This document shows, piece after piece, positions 13,691-22,844 of a stretch of 37,556 bases of DNA. Under the pieces are notes generated by a model. It made no database searches and had not been told where the DNA came from. It saw only the letters and a list, made by a program, of their open reading frames with translations. A program made the position numbers and the translations under genes. The stretch comes from Nitrospira sp. SG-bin2 (GTDB lineage: Bacteria > Nitrospirota > Nitrospiria > Nitrospirales > Nitrospiraceae). The stretch is from contig LVWT01000041.1 of the NCBI GenBank assembly GCA_002083405.1, positions 1-37,556 of the forward strand, written 5' to 3'. The stretch's first letter is position 1; each line of letters starts with the position of its first letter.

Positions 13691-14845
13691 ATGCGCTGGC
13701 CCCGCCAAATTCTGTTCGGCGATGTCGATGCCATGTTCACATCGGCTGCCGTGGTCAAAGATCCGAGCCTCGCCGGTAAACCGATCGCGGTCGGCGGCCC
13801 GCCGCCGCGGGGGATCATCGCAGCCGCGAGCTATGCCGTCAGACCCTTCGGCGTGCGCTCGGCCATGCCGACGGCCAAGGCACTCCAACTATGCCCACAG
13901 CTCATTCTGCTTCCCCCGGACCGGCCGCTGTACCGGCAACTGCACGAGGCCATGCAAGCGGTGACCGACCGGCTCTTTCCCCTCACCGAGTGGAGCAGCA
14001 TCGACGAGTTCTACGCGGACACGACGGATCTGCAATCATTGCACCCTGATCCATCGGCCCTGGGAAAGCTGGTGAAAGACGAGCTCTATGCCGCCACCGG
14101 CCTCTGTTGCACCATCGCCGTGGCCACGGGCAAGACCGTCGCTAAAATCGCCGCCGACAGCCACAAACCGGACGGATTAGCCGTGATCGAACCAGGCACG
14201 GAACAATCGTTTCTCACGCTCCGTCCCCCGCGCGCCTTGCCCGGCATCGGGCCGAAGACGGCCGCCAGGCTGGATGCGCTTGGGCTCAAGACAATCGGCG
14301 ACTTGCTGGACGTTCGCTGGGAGCTGCCCCTTCAGCGCCTGTTCGGCCACAGCTTGGCTTGGATCAGAGAACTGGCGCAAGGCCTCGACCGAGAACCGGT
14401 GGTCGCCGATCGGGACTCCAAGAGCATCAGCCATGAAACGACGTTCGAGCGCGACACGCAGGACCGGGCATTGCTCGAACGTACCCTGCGTGGATTTCTG
14501 CGTGAGCTGGCGCATGATCTGCGACAAGAGGGCCTCGCAGCCTTGGGCTGTGCCGTCAAACTGAAGGACTCACACTTTACGATCACCACCAAACATGGCC
14601 GGTTTCCCCACCCGCTCAACTACGACCCGGACATGTGGCCAGTCGTACAGCACGCTCTACGAGAGGTCATGACACCAGGCACGGCCTATCGCCTGGCCGG
14701 CTTGGCGCTGACCGCGCTGACCCCCGCCATGCCGGGCCTGTTCGATCAACGGCGAACCAAGGCGATCGAGGCAATGGATGCGCTCGTGGCCCGCCATGGG
14801 CCCTCTGTCATCGGACTCGGCGGTATCACCCCTGAAGAAAAGTGA
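13691..14845 (+). CDS. dinB: Y-family DNA polymerase (DinB / Pol IV-like)
   Basis: A 384-residue translesion polymerase. The first catalytic motif is GDVDAMF (D11, D13, F16), with the F16 steric gate kept but Met in place of the preceding Phe. PRGIIAAASYAVRPFGVRSA (nucleotide-binding fingers), SSIDEFY (D105, E106) and the helix-hairpin-helix LPGIGPKTAARLDALG follow. The C-terminal third is the little finger, ending with PGLFDQRR. It copies past lesions at the cost of fidelity. I start at ATG 13691 rather than the upstream TTG 13670. The E of the usual FFAxVE motif is replaced here (FTSAAV), so this is a diverged member. It sits downstream of a SprT-like protease and upstream of rfaE2-mfd; no LexA-type box was recognised. 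Confidence 0.88.
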   Translation: MRWPRQILFGDVDAMFTSAAVVKDPSLAGKPIAVGGPPPRGIIAAASYAVRPFGVRSAMPTAKALQLCPQLILLPPDRPLYRQLHEAMQAVTDRLFPLTEWSSIDEFYADTTDLQSLHPDPSALGKLVKDELYAATGLCCTIAVATGKTVAKIAADSHKPDGLAVIEPGTEQSFLTLRPPRALPGIGPKTAARLDALGLKTIGDLLDVRWELPLQRLFGHSLAWIRELAQGLDREPVVADRDSKSISHETTFERDTQDRALLERTLRGFLRELAHDLRQEGLAALGCAVKLKDSHFTITTKHGRFPHPLNYDPDMWPVVQHALREVMTPGTAYRLAGLALTALTPAMPGLFDQRRTKAIEAMDALVARHGPSVIGLGGITPEEK

Positions 14846-14995
14846 AGCGTGAAGCGCATGAACCGTCCGATCCGGACCACTCGCGCTTTCTACTTGCTAC
14901 TCGTCACTCGCCGTTTACCCTTACGTCCGGACGCCATCAGCAATCGGCCATCAGCCGCCTTGCCACTTGCTACTCACCATTGCCTCTTCCCGCTC
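14846..14995 (+). repeat. Pyrimidine-rich low-complexity spacer
   Basis: Between dinB and the rfaE2 promoter is a stretch dominated by short CTACT, CACTCGC, TACTCACCATT and CCATCAGC-type units, with no reading frame I would support. It resembles the CTCACC-rich spacer at 30530-30620. Confidence 0.5.
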
Positions 14996-15024
14996 TTTCC
15001 ATCTCCGAACGCGGCAGGTATGAT
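14996..15024 (+). promoter_or_regulatory. Sigma70-like promoter for rfaE2-mfd, leaderless geometry
   Basis: TTTCCA (14996-15001, four of six), 17-nt spacer, TATGAT (15019-15024, five of six), then 6 nt to ATG 15031. Confidence 0.5.
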
Positions 15025-15030
15025 GGGGCT

Positions 15031-15513
15031 ATGTCCGGCAAGATCATGACCCGCGCGCAATTGGTTCCAGTCCTCGAACAGGCGCGCGCGCAGCAACAGC
15101 GAATCGTCTTCACCAACGGCTGCTTCGATCTGATGCACGTCGGTCATGTCCGCTATCTTCAAGCAGCAAAGGCCCTCGGCCACCTGCTTGTGGTCGGCGT
15201 GAACAGCGATGCTTCGGTGCGCGGGTTGGACAAAGGCGCAGACCGTCCGATTGTGCCGGAAGCCCAGCGAGCCGAAGTGCTGGCCGCGTTAGGATGCGTG
15301 GATTATGTCGTGCTGTTTGCGGAACCGGACCCCGAGCAATTGATCGCCGCCTTGCAGCCGGACATCCTGGTCAAGGGCGGGGATTGGGCGATCGACAAGA
15401 TCGTGGGCCGCGCAATCGTCGAGGCCCGCGGCGGTCTCGTGACAACCATCCCGCTGGTTCCCGGCCTGTCCACTACTGCGCTTCTTCAGCGTATTCGTGC
15501 GATTGCGACGTGA
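15031..15513 (+). CDS. rfaE2: D-glycero-beta-D-manno-heptose 1-phosphate adenylyltransferase
   Basis: A 160-residue nucleotidyltransferase corresponding to the C-terminal half of E. coli HldE, here as a separate protein. FTNGCFDLMHVGHVRYLQAA holds the HxGH nucleotide-binding motif. LVVGVNSDASVRGLDKG, RPIVPEAQRAEVLAAL and VKGGDW follow in family order. It makes ADP-heptose from heptose 1-phosphate and ATP, serving the same pathway as gmhA; the kinase half is not in the window. ATG 15031 is chosen because the upstream frame is low-quality spacer sequence; ATG 15046 is a possible alternative. Its stop overlaps the mfd ATG by one base (TGATG), so the two are probably translationally coupled. Confidence 0.94.
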   Translation: MSGKIMTRAQLVPVLEQARAQQQRIVFTNGCFDLMHVGHVRYLQAAKALGHLLVVGVNSDASVRGLDKGADRPIVPEAQRAEVLAALGCVDYVVLFAEPDPEQLIAALQPDILVKGGDWAIDKIVGRAIVEARGGLVTTIPLVPGLSTTALLQRIRAIAT

Positions 15514-18500
15514 TGTCCTCCGACGCCGGCGCCGACTCCACAGCATGGCTGGTTCCGCTCCGCTCGGCGTTGGGGCAAGACCGAGCCCGCGCCTGCCTGA
15601 CAGGATTGCACGGCTCGACGCCGGCCTGCGCGTTGACGCTGCTCGCCCAAACACAGAAGCACGCACCGGACCAACCTGGTCCGTGGGTCATCATCACTCC
15701 CGACGACGTATCGGCTGAACGAATCTACAACGACTTGCAGTTTTTTCACGGCCTCATGGGCCTCCCGCTCGGCGCCCTCGCCTTGTTTCCGGAATGGGAG
15801 ACGCTGCCCTACGAGGAAACGGCGCCGCATGTGGGATTGATCGCGCGCCGCATGACGACGTTGCATCGGCTCCTCACCGGCTCATCCTTGATACTGGTCA
15901 CGTCGGTCGCTGCCGCCATGCATCGCTTGATTCCGCGCTCCACGTTCGAAGAAGCGGTGCTTCGATTCAAAACCGGCGGCGCCTGTGAACGCGAACCCTT
16001 CCTGGCCGGTCTCCTGCGTCTGGGTTACCGGCGTGTATCGGTTGTGGAGATCCCCGGCGAGTTCAGCGTTCGGGGCGGCATCGTCGACATTTTCTCAACC
16101 GCCTATGCCGATCCGCTCCGCCTTGAATTTCTCGGCGACCAGGTCGAATCGATCCGCCTGTTCGATCCCTCCACCCAGACCTCGATCGAGACGCTGCGCG
16201 ATGGGGTGGTCTTGCCGGCCCGAGAGTTTCTTCGCCCTACGGACGCTCCGGACACGCTTGCGCCGATCCCGCCGGACGCCGAATGGCGCAGCCCCGAGCT
16301 CTATGCGCAGATGGATACGCTGTTCGACTATCTGCCTGCCCCTCCCCGCCTTGCTCTCGATCAGCCGGAGATGTTGAAGAAAGCCTGCAAGACCGCCTGG
16401 GAGAAGATCGACGACGGGTATCTCCGCCATGTCGACCGTGACGCCGCACAGCCTTATCCGACACCGGAACGGCTCTTTCTACAGTGGGAAGAACTGGAAC
16501 GGGCCTTTGCACCCTGGCCGACGCTGGCCCTGGAACCGCTGGCGGCGCCGGACTCTTCCTGGACCCCGGTGATGTCTTTTGCCGGACAGACACCGGCCAG
16601 TATTGGACTGGGTGTGAGAGGCACGCCTTTCACGCAGACCCTCAGCCTTCTGGAACGCCTCCGGGACGAGTATCGGGTCACCGTGGTAGCCCGAAGCCGC
16701 GGACAGGTCGATCGCCTGCTGGCCCTTCTGCGAGAGCATGATCTGCCGGCCGATGAATGGACCGCCTCGATCTGGCCTCGCCAAAGCGCGGGCAAACTTC
16801 CTTTCTATGTCGTGCACGGTGATCTGTCGGCGGGGTTTCTTTCAAGCGATCTTCGCCTTGCCCTGCTGACCGAAGAAGAACTGTTTGCCAAAGGCGCGCG
16901 GCACAAGCCGCAGCCGAAAACGAAAACGGCCACGTTCCTGTCCTCACTGGAAGACCTGAACGTCGGCGATTATGTGGTCCACGTCCAACACGGCATCGCT
17001 AAATACCGGGGGCTCAAGCGCCTCGCCGTTCAGGACTTCGACAGCGACTATTTGATTTTGGAGTTTGCCGGCGGAGATACGCTCTATGTCCCGCTCGATC
17101 GTTTGAACCAGGTCCAGCGCTATAGCGGAGCGGACAGCCACGTTCCCCGGCTCGATCGCCTCGGCGGCACCAGTTGGGCCAAAACCACGGCGCGGGTGAA
17201 AAAGGATATCGAAGAAATGGCGCACGAGTTGGTCGAGCTCTATGCCAACCGCGAGCTGGTGAAGCGGAACGCCTATGGAGCGTCCAGCACGCTGTACCAC
17301 GAGTTCGAAGCCGCCTTCGAATATGAAGAAACGCCGGATCAGCTCAACGCCATCCGCGACATCATCCGCGACCTTGAATCGACGAAGCCGATGGACCGGC
17401 TGGTCTGCGGCGACGTCGGGTACGGCAAGACGGAGGTGGCGATGCGCGCCGCCTTCAAAGCGGTGGAGCATGGCCGTCAGGTCGCGGTTCTGGTACCCAC
17501 CACCCTGCTGGCCCACCAGCATTATGACAACTTCGCGGCACGATTCGCGCCGTTTCCGGCCCGCGTGGGGCTGCTCTCGCGGTTCCAATCGCCCAAGGAC
17601 ACCAAAGCGGCGCTCAAGGATGTGGCTGCCGGCCTCATCGATGTCATGATCGGCACCCACCGCCTGCTCCAGAAAGACGTCACATTCCGCGATCTCGGCC
17701 TTGTCATCATCGATGAAGAGCAGTGGTTCGGCGTGAAACACAAGGAACGGCTCAAACAGCTTCGCACCCAGGTCGACGTACTCACCTTGACCGCCACGCC
17801 CATCCCGCGCACCCTTCAGATGGCCATGTCGAGCGTCCGCGATCTCTCCATCATCGACACGCCACCGGCCGGCCGCCTCGCGATCAAGACGGACGTCGTC
17901 CGCTCCAGCGACAAAACCGTGCGGGATGCAATTCTGCGCGAGCTGGGCCGTGGCGGGCAAGTCTACTTCGTGCACAATCGGGTCGAAACCATGGAGCAGA
18001 TCGGCGCCTGGCTTCGCCGGCTGGTCCCGGAAGCCCGTATGGTGATGGCGCACGGCCAAATGAACGCCAAACCGCTGGAAGCCGTCATGCTGAAATTCGT
18101 GAAGCATGAGGCGGACGTCTTGATCGCCTCGGCGATCATCCAGTCCGGCCTCGATGTCTCGAACGCCAACACCATCATCGTCAACCGGGCCGACATGTTC
18201 GGGCTTGCGCAGCTGTACCAACTACGCGGGCGCGTCGGGCGCGGAGGCGAACAGGCCTTCGCCTACTTCCTGATCCCCGATGAAGGCACACTCACGGGCG
18301 ACGCGCAGAAACGGCTGATCGCGATTCAACAATTCACCGAACTGGGGTCGGGGTTTCGCATCGCCGCCGCAGATCTCGAAATCAGGGGCGCCGGAAACCT
18401 CCTGGGCAAACAGCAATCCGGCCACATCGCCGCCATCGGCCTGGATCTCTACATGCAGATGGTCGAACAGGCAGTCCAACGCCTCAAGGGCCTGGTTGTC

Positions 18501-18986
18501 GAAGACGAGCCGGACCCGACCCTGCAACTGCCGGTATCCGCTTTCATCCCCGAAGGCTATGTAGCAGACCCACATCAACGGCTATCGCTCTATAAACGGC
18601 TGACCGCCTGCAACCAAGTCGGGGAACTGGCCTTGCTGCACGGAGAAATCCAGGATCGCTACGGACATCCGCCGGAGCCGGTCGAACGGCTGCTGGAAGT
18701 CATGCAGCTCCGCATTCATGCCAAACGTCTGCGTGTCACAGCGATCGAGGTGCATCACGCCTCGGTGACCGTGTCGTTCGGTCCCAAAGCAGCGGTGTCC
18801 GACAAGTCTGTGAACCGGTTGATGGACCGCCTCAAGAAGCGCTTGCGCTTCCTGAGCCCCCTCTCCTTTCAGATCCAATTTCCAAGCGAAGGCTGGCCGG
18901 CAATGTTCTCGGAACTCAACACAACCTTGCAAAGCCTCAGCCTCTGTGATACCAACACAACCGGAAAGGACGCTGCCGGCTTGTGA
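15513..18986 (+). CDS. mfd: Transcription-repair coupling factor Mfd
   Basis: A 1157-residue protein, normal length for Mfd. It pushes RNA polymerase stalled at DNA damage off the template and recruits UvrA. The UvrB-like N-terminal part spans about 1-350 (LFPEWETLPYEETAPHVGLI, then VRGGIVDIFS). The RNAP-interacting CarD-like module is around 480-560 (VGDYVVHVQHGIAKYRGL, LYVPLDRLNQVQRY). The translocase has Walker A GDVGYGKTE near 633, DEEQWFGVKHKERLK near 734, TATPIPRTLQMAM, and QLRGRVGRGGEQAFAYF. The C-terminal TRCF regulatory domain follows. GTG 15510 is an alternative start. The next gene overlaps by 4 nt. The arrangement mfd, parvulin lipoprotein, surA suggests one transcript. Confidence 0.97.
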   Translation: MSSDAGADSTAWLVPLRSALGQDRARACLTGLHGSTPACALTLLAQTQKHAPDQPGPWVIITPDDVSAERIYNDLQFFHGLMGLPLGALALFPEWETLPYEETAPHVGLIARRMTTLHRLLTGSSLILVTSVAAAMHRLIPRSTFEEAVLRFKTGGACEREPFLAGLLRLGYRRVSVVEIPGEFSVRGGIVDIFSTAYADPLRLEFLGDQVESIRLFDPSTQTSIETLRDGVVLPAREFLRPTDAPDTLAPIPPDAEWRSPELYAQMDTLFDYLPAPPRLALDQPEMLKKACKTAWEKIDDGYLRHVDRDAAQPYPTPERLFLQWEELERAFAPWPTLALEPLAAPDSSWTPVMSFAGQTPASIGLGVRGTPFTQTLSLLERLRDEYRVTVVARSRGQVDRLLALLREHDLPADEWTASIWPRQSAGKLPFYVVHGDLSAGFLSSDLRLALLTEEELFAKGARHKPQPKTKTATFLSSLEDLNVGDYVVHVQHGIAKYRGLKRLAVQDFDSDYLILEFAGGDTLYVPLDRLNQVQRYSGADSHVPRLDRLGGTSWAKTTARVKKDIEEMAHELVELYANRELVKRNAYGASSTLYHEFEAAFEYEETPDQLNAIRDIIRDLESTKPMDRLVCGDVGYGKTEVAMRAAFKAVEHGRQVAVLVPTTLLAHQHYDNFAARFAPFPARVGLLSRFQSPKDTKAALKDVAAGLIDVMIGTHRLLQKDVTFRDLGLVIIDEEQWFGVKHKERLKQLRTQVDVLTLTATPIPRTLQMAMSSVRDLSIIDTPPAGRLAIKTDVVRSSDKTVRDAILRELGRGGQVYFVHNRVETMEQIGAWLRRLVPEARMVMAHGQMNAKPLEAVMLKFVKHEADVLIASAIIQSGLDVSNANTIIVNRADMFGLAQLYQLRGRVGRGGEQAFAYFLIPDEGTLTGDAQKRLIAIQQFTELGSGFRIAAADLEIRGAGNLLGKQQSGHIAAIGLDLYMQMVEQAVQRLKGLVVEDEPDPTLQLPVSAFIPEGYVADPHQRLSLYKRLTACNQVGELALLHGEIQDRYGHPPEPVERLLEVMQLRIHAKRLRVTAIEVHHASVTVSFGPKAAVSDKSVNRLMDRLKKRLRFLSPLSFQIQFPSEGWPAMFSELNTTLQSLSLCDTNTTGKDAAGL

Positions 18987-19909
18987 TCGGAACCTGCACC
19001 CTACGCCCCATGATGTCGCGCTACATCCGTTGCACCGGCTATACCCTCTTCCGTCTATCTCTATTCCTTGCCGGCCTACTGGTCGGATCGGGAGCCATAC
19101 TGTCCGGCTGTGCGCCTCCGCACGAGGAGCCGATCGTGGCGCTGGTCAATGGACGGGCCATTACGCAAACCGAGTTTGATACTCATTGGCGCGAGCTCTC
19201 GGAGGCCACACGCATCCGCTACACGAAAGAAGGGGGCAAACGGCGATTTCTGGACGAACTCATCACCCGTGAGTTGCTCATGCAGGAGGCCCGCCGTCGA
19301 GGGCTCGATCAAAACGATGCGATCCGAGACAAAGCCCAACGGTACAAGGAGCAATTGATCCTCGACGAACTGTTGAAAGACAAACTTCAGTCCAAGGTGG
19401 AGATCACAAAGGACGAACTCGATGCGTATTATGCGGCGCATTCGCGAGAACTGTTGGATCCCTTGAAGATCCAGGTCTCCCTAATGCTGCTGCCGAATTT
19501 CCCGGCCGCGAAAGATCTCGAAACACAGGTGAATCACGGAGGAAGCTTCGCCGCTTTCGCCAAACGCTATTCCATCCACGAACAATCAAAAGCCAAGGGC
19601 GGCGATCTGGGCCCTTACCGCAAAGGCCTGGTCCTCCCCGAAGTCGATGCCGTCATTCGCACCATCAAACCGGGGCTGATCAGCGCTCCGATCAAAACCG
19701 AGAACGGCTATTATCTGGTCATGACCACCCCCCTCGACGCAGAAATCATCCAGGCCGACTTGGCCACCCAAGAACGGCTTCGTCAAGAACTTCTAGCCGA
19801 CAAGCGCCGCAAGCGCTTCGAGGAAGTGATCGCCGATATCAGGACGAATGCCACGATTCGACTCGCCGACGCCTCTCGCCATATTACCGACGATGCGGGT
19901 AATCCGTAG
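18983..19909 (+). CDS. Parvulin-type peptidyl-prolyl isomerase, lipoprotein
   Basis: A 308-residue exported protein related to PrsA/SurA. The N-terminus has positive residues, a hydrophobic stretch and a lipobox LSGC with C43, so it should be a membrane-anchored periplasmic lipoprotein. A SurA-N-like chaperone region (about 48-150: VALVNGRAITQTEFDTHW, RRFLDELITRELLMQEARRR) is followed by a parvulin domain (about 160-255: FAKRYSIHEQSKAKGGDLGP, VIRTIKPGLISAPIKTENGY). It would help fold outer-membrane or secreted proteins alongside the SurA encoded next. The GTG start 18983 overlaps the mfd stop (GTGA); ATG 19010 or 19013 are alternatives that keep the signal peptide. Confidence 0.88.
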   Translation: MIGTCTLRPMMSRYIRCTGYTLFRLSLFLAGLLVGSGAILSGCAPPHEEPIVALVNGRAITQTEFDTHWRELSEATRIRYTKEGGKRRFLDELITRELLMQEARRRGLDQNDAIRDKAQRYKEQLILDELLKDKLQSKVEITKDELDAYYAAHSRELLDPLKIQVSLMLLPNFPAAKDLETQVNHGGSFAAFAKRYSIHEQSKAKGGDLGPYRKGLVLPEVDAVIRTIKPGLISAPIKTENGYYLVMTTPLDAEIIQADLATQERLRQELLADKRRKRFEEVIADIRTNATIRLADASRHITDDAGNP

Positions 19910-19997
19910 TTTCCTGAGTCTCCCCAAAACTGACTCATTTCGTGTAGAATCGGCTGATTCGCGGCTCTCAATCCTTCGTGACAAGGAGCGTGCACTC

Positions 19998-20951
19998 GTG
20001 CCGCCCGTTTCTTGCAGACAATATCCGACGGCCCTATTCACGGCGCTATCGATGTCGGTTGGCTTCCTGGCACTGACGACGCCTCTCGCGTCAGCTCATC
20101 TCGAAGACCGCATCGTTGCCGTGGTGAATTCCGACCTGATCATGCTGTCGGACGTCAAACGCGAGTTTGCGCCACAACAGGAACGCATCAAAAAACAACA
20201 CCAGGGCGACGATCTCGCGCAACACTTGAAACTCGCGGAGTCCATGGCGCTGACGAAGATGATCGAGCGGAAGCTGCAACTGCAAGAAGCCAAAGCGCGG
20301 AAAGTCGAGGTGTCTGATCAGGAAGTCAAGGTCGCATTCGAGCAAATGAAGCAGCAGGGAGGGGCGATCGATCCGTCAAACCCCCAGAGTGCGAGAGCCG
20401 TTCGGGACCAGCTGATGCTGCTGAAAGTGATCGACCGTGAAGTACGCGGAAACATTATGGTCGGGGAATCAGAAATGAAGCGCTATTATCAGGGGCATCG
20501 CGACCGTTTTGCCCTCCCGGAAGAATATACGTTAAGCCAGATCATCGTACAGTCCCGTTCACGCGATGCGGCCGATGCGCTCACCAAGATACGCAAAGCA
20601 ATGGATGAATTGAAGCGCGGCGAAAAGTTCGAAGATGTGGCATTGCAATATTCGGACGGACCGAATGCGCTGCAAGGCGGGCGGATCGGGCTCGTGCGTC
20701 GTGGCGAGCTTTTACCGACAATCGAGCGGGCGATCGCGCCCCTTGTTCCAGGCGGTATCTCCGAGATCGTCGAGAGTGCCGACGGGTTTCACATCTTTCG
20801 AGTGGAGGACAAGAAGCCCAAGCAGTACCGCCCCTTCCAGGAAGTGCAATATGAAATCCAAGGACTGGTCTTCGAGCAGAAGACGGAAGATGGATTCCAA
20901 TCCTGGCTGGCCGACCTGAAGAACAAGGCCTACATCGAAATTAAATTTTAG
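19998..20951 (+). CDS. surA: SurA-type periplasmic chaperone / peptidyl-prolyl isomerase
   Basis: A 317-residue protein from GTG 19998, chosen because AAGGAG lies 9 nt upstream and a Sec signal peptide follows (hydrophobic TALFTALSMSVGFLALTTPL, cleavage likely after ASA). The SurA N-domain starts DRIVAVVNSDLIMLSDVKRE and continues with MALTKMIERKLQLQEAKA. One parvulin domain follows (about 175-270: YTLSQIIVQSRSRDAA, FEDVALQYSDGPNALQGGRI, PGGISEIVESADGFHIFRVE). The protein has a single PPIase domain where E. coli SurA has two. It carries unfolded outer-membrane proteins to the BAM machinery. Its last 11 nt overlap, tail to tail, the end of engB. Confidence 0.92.
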   Translation: MPPVSCRQYPTALFTALSMSVGFLALTTPLASAHLEDRIVAVVNSDLIMLSDVKREFAPQQERIKKQHQGDDLAQHLKLAESMALTKMIERKLQLQEAKARKVEVSDQEVKVAFEQMKQQGGAIDPSNPQSARAVRDQLMLLKVIDREVRGNIMVGESEMKRYYQGHRDRFALPEEYTLSQIIVQSRSRDAADALTKIRKAMDELKRGEKFEDVALQYSDGPNALQGGRIGLVRRGELLPTIERAIAPLVPGGISEIVESADGFHIFRVEDKKPKQYRPFQEVQYEIQGLVFEQKTEDGFQSWLADLKNKAYIEIKF

Positions 20952-21543
20952 CGAGATCCCGAAGCGCCCCCCACACCCGCTCCCGCCCATCTCCGGTCAC
21001 AGCCGAATAGGGAATCAGCATCTCCCCTTCGATCAATCCCAAGTCCAGATGGGTTTGACGAAGGGTGCGCACGCGTTCACTGGGCTTGAGCTTATCGGCC
21101 TTGGTGGCAACGACGAGTGGATTGTGCCCGACTGAACGGAGCCAGGCGAGGGTTTGGCGATCTTGATCGGTCACCACCCGGCTCTCAACCAGCAGCACAA
21201 CACCGAATAACGGAGATCGATCGGTCAGATAGGCTTCGAGCAACGGCGCCCACTCGGCCCGGATCGACCGGGAGACCTTGGCAAATCCATATCCCGGCAG
21301 ATCCACCAGATAGAACTGCGCCAAATCCGGGTCGGAGGTCGCCACCCGAAATAAATTCACCGCCCTCGTTTTCCCCGGTGTCCGGCTGACCTTCGCCAGA
21401 TCCCGCCGATTCAGCAGTGAATTGATCAAAGAAGATTTGCCCACATTGGAACGCCCGACCACAGCAATCTCACGAAAGTCGCCGGGAGGAAATTGTGCTG
21501 GATCAACACAGCTTCTGATAAACTCAGCAGTAACGATTTTCAT
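20941..21543 (-). CDS. engB: GTP-binding protein EngB (YsxC/YihA)
   Basis: A 200-residue GTPase needed for large ribosomal subunit assembly. All G motifs are visible: G1 GRSNVGKSS (30-38), G2 TPGKT (55-59), G3 DLPGYG (81-86), G4 TKADK (147-151) and a G5-like SAVTG near the end. I start at ATG 21543; a GTG seven codons upstream (21564) is possible, and neither has a good ribosome site. The stop lies inside the surA 3' end (11-nt convergent overlap), so the two genes share termination sequence. mtgA diverges upstream with about 90 bp between. Confidence 0.96.
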   Translation of the reverse strand: MKIVTAEFIRSCVDPAQFPPGDFREIAVVGRSNVGKSSLINSLLNRRDLAKVSRTPGKTRAVNLFRVATSDPDLAQFYLVDLPGYGFAKVSRSIRAEWAPLLEAYLTDRSPLFGVVLLVESRVVTDQDRQTLAWLRSVGHNPLVVATKADKLKPSERVRTLRQTHLDLGLIEGEMLIPYSAVTGDGRERVWGALRDLAKI

Positions 21544-21635
21544 ACAGTTCCCAGACAGACGCACGGGATTGAGGACAACAGATTGGTCGCTCCGCCCTTA
21601 TCTCACGCTGCTACACATACGCACCCCACATACTG

Positions 21636-22382
21636 ATGTCAACCAAACGCCCGATACTCATCCGCCTGCTCCTCTGGAGCATCCTGATTGTGGGACTTCC
21701 GCTCGGCATACTGGCACTGACCTGGCTGGCCACCTTGCCCGATGTGGGCGCACTCGCCCGGCACAACCCAACATCGACTGCTCTCATGGATAGCCGGGCG
21801 GAGAAAGCGGCTAAAGAGAAACGCGCCGTCCCGAAGCAATGGTCCTGGGTGCCCTTGTCGCGGATCTCTTCCCACCTGCAACGGGCTGTTATAGCGGCAG
21901 AAGATGCCTCGTTCTTTACCCATGAAGGATTCGATTGGGAGGGCATTCGAGAGGCTGCGCTCCATAATTTTGAAGCAGGGGAAATGAAACGAGGCGGTAG
22001 CACGATTACACAGCAATTGGCTAAAAACCTGTTCTTGTCTTCAGAGCGTTCGCTGATTCGAAAAACACGCGAGGCCTTGATCACTCGATCGCTCGAGCAC
22101 CACCTGACCAAGGAGCGCATCCTTGAACTGTATCTGAACGTGGCCGAATGGGGGCGCGGGGTCTATGGCGCGGAAGCCGCCGCCCGTCACCATTTCGGCA
22201 AATCCGCCGCCGAACTGACCCTGGACGAAGCCGCCTGGCTTGCCGCCATTCTGCCGTCGCCACAACGATACGACCCTATCCGAAAAACCGTGGCGCTGAC
22301 AAAGCGGCACCAGCGCATCCTGCGATGGATCCACAAAGTGTCGACCGCCGCGCAAACACGCGAACCATCACTGCCCGAATAG
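21636..22382 (+). CDS. mtgA: Monofunctional peptidoglycan glycosyltransferase MtgA
   Basis: A 248-residue GT51 enzyme that polymerises glycan strands from lipid II. One N-terminal membrane helix (about 11-31) anchors it. The catalytic signature AVIAAEDASFFTHEGFDW has E89 as the general base; GGSTITQQLAKNLFLS (120-135) and ELYLNVAEWGRGVYGAEAAA follow. There is no transpeptidase domain, which makes it the monofunctional class. No ribosome site is seen before ATG 21636, and no better start exists. It is transcribed away from engB and toward the VOC gene, 24 bp tail to tail. Confidence 0.94.
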   Translation: MSTKRPILIRLLLWSILIVGLPLGILALTWLATLPDVGALARHNPTSTALMDSRAEKAAKEKRAVPKQWSWVPLSRISSHLQRAVIAAEDASFFTHEGFDWEGIREAALHNFEAGEMKRGGSTITQQLAKNLFLSSERSLIRKTREALITRSLEHHLTKERILELYLNVAEWGRGVYGAEAAARHHFGKSAAELTLDEAAWLAAILPSPQRYDPIRKTVALTKRHQRILRWIHKVSTAAQTREPSLPE

Positions 22383-22406
22383 CTCAATTGGGAATCGAGT
22401 TGCCGG

Positions 22407-22844
22407 TCATTTTTCACCGGCATCACCGACCTGATCATGTTCCCGCTCACCGAAAATAGCCGATTCGTAGGTATAATGTTTGAACTCAAGCAAATTGTGC
22501 GAAGGGTCTTCCAAAAAGAACGTGCGGTGTTCGATACGGGTGCCCGGAAATCGTACGCGCGGCTGCTGGTAGAACGTGAGCCCCTTGGACCTGGCCCGAT
22601 CAGCCAACGCCTGCCATTCTGTTTGTGAGAGGAAAATAAGTCCGAAATGGCGTGGGTAGATCCCCTGCTGTTTCAATGGCTGATCCGGCGTGAGATGGCC
22701 GACGAGCTGATGCCCGGCCAGGCCAAACGTCACGGCTTGCTGTGATTCACGGCCCAGCGTACAGCCGAGGTCCACCACGTAAAACTGCTTCGTGGCCTCG
22801 ATATTCCTTACCGGGAAGGCCAGGTGAAACAGGCTATCGGTCAT
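22407..22844 (-). CDS. VOC/glyoxalase-family protein
   Basis: A 145-residue protein of the vicinal oxygen chelate superfamily. LFHLAFPVRNIEATKQFYVV marks the first beta-alpha-beta-beta-beta unit with His as a possible metal ligand; a second His is at HFGLIF and a Glu at NLLEFKHY near the end, giving an H...H...E set. Related proteins include dioxygenases, fosfomycin-type resistance proteins and epimerases; the substrate cannot be told. ATG 22844 overlaps the stop of the asparaginase gene by 4 nt (ATGA), and GGAG lies about 10 nt upstream. It is the last gene of a tightly packed three-gene operon. Confidence 0.82.
   Translation of the reverse strand: MTDSLFHLAFPVRNIEATKQFYVVDLGCTLGRESQQAVTFGLAGHQLVGHLTPDQPLKQQGIYPRHFGLIFLSQTEWQALADRARSKGLTFYQQPRVRFPGTRIEHRTFFLEDPSHNLLEFKHYTYESAIFGEREHDQVGDAGEK

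Noticed and set aside
16944..18221. 425-codon minus-strand frame
   Set aside because: Shadow of mfd; long only because of the codon pattern of the real gene.
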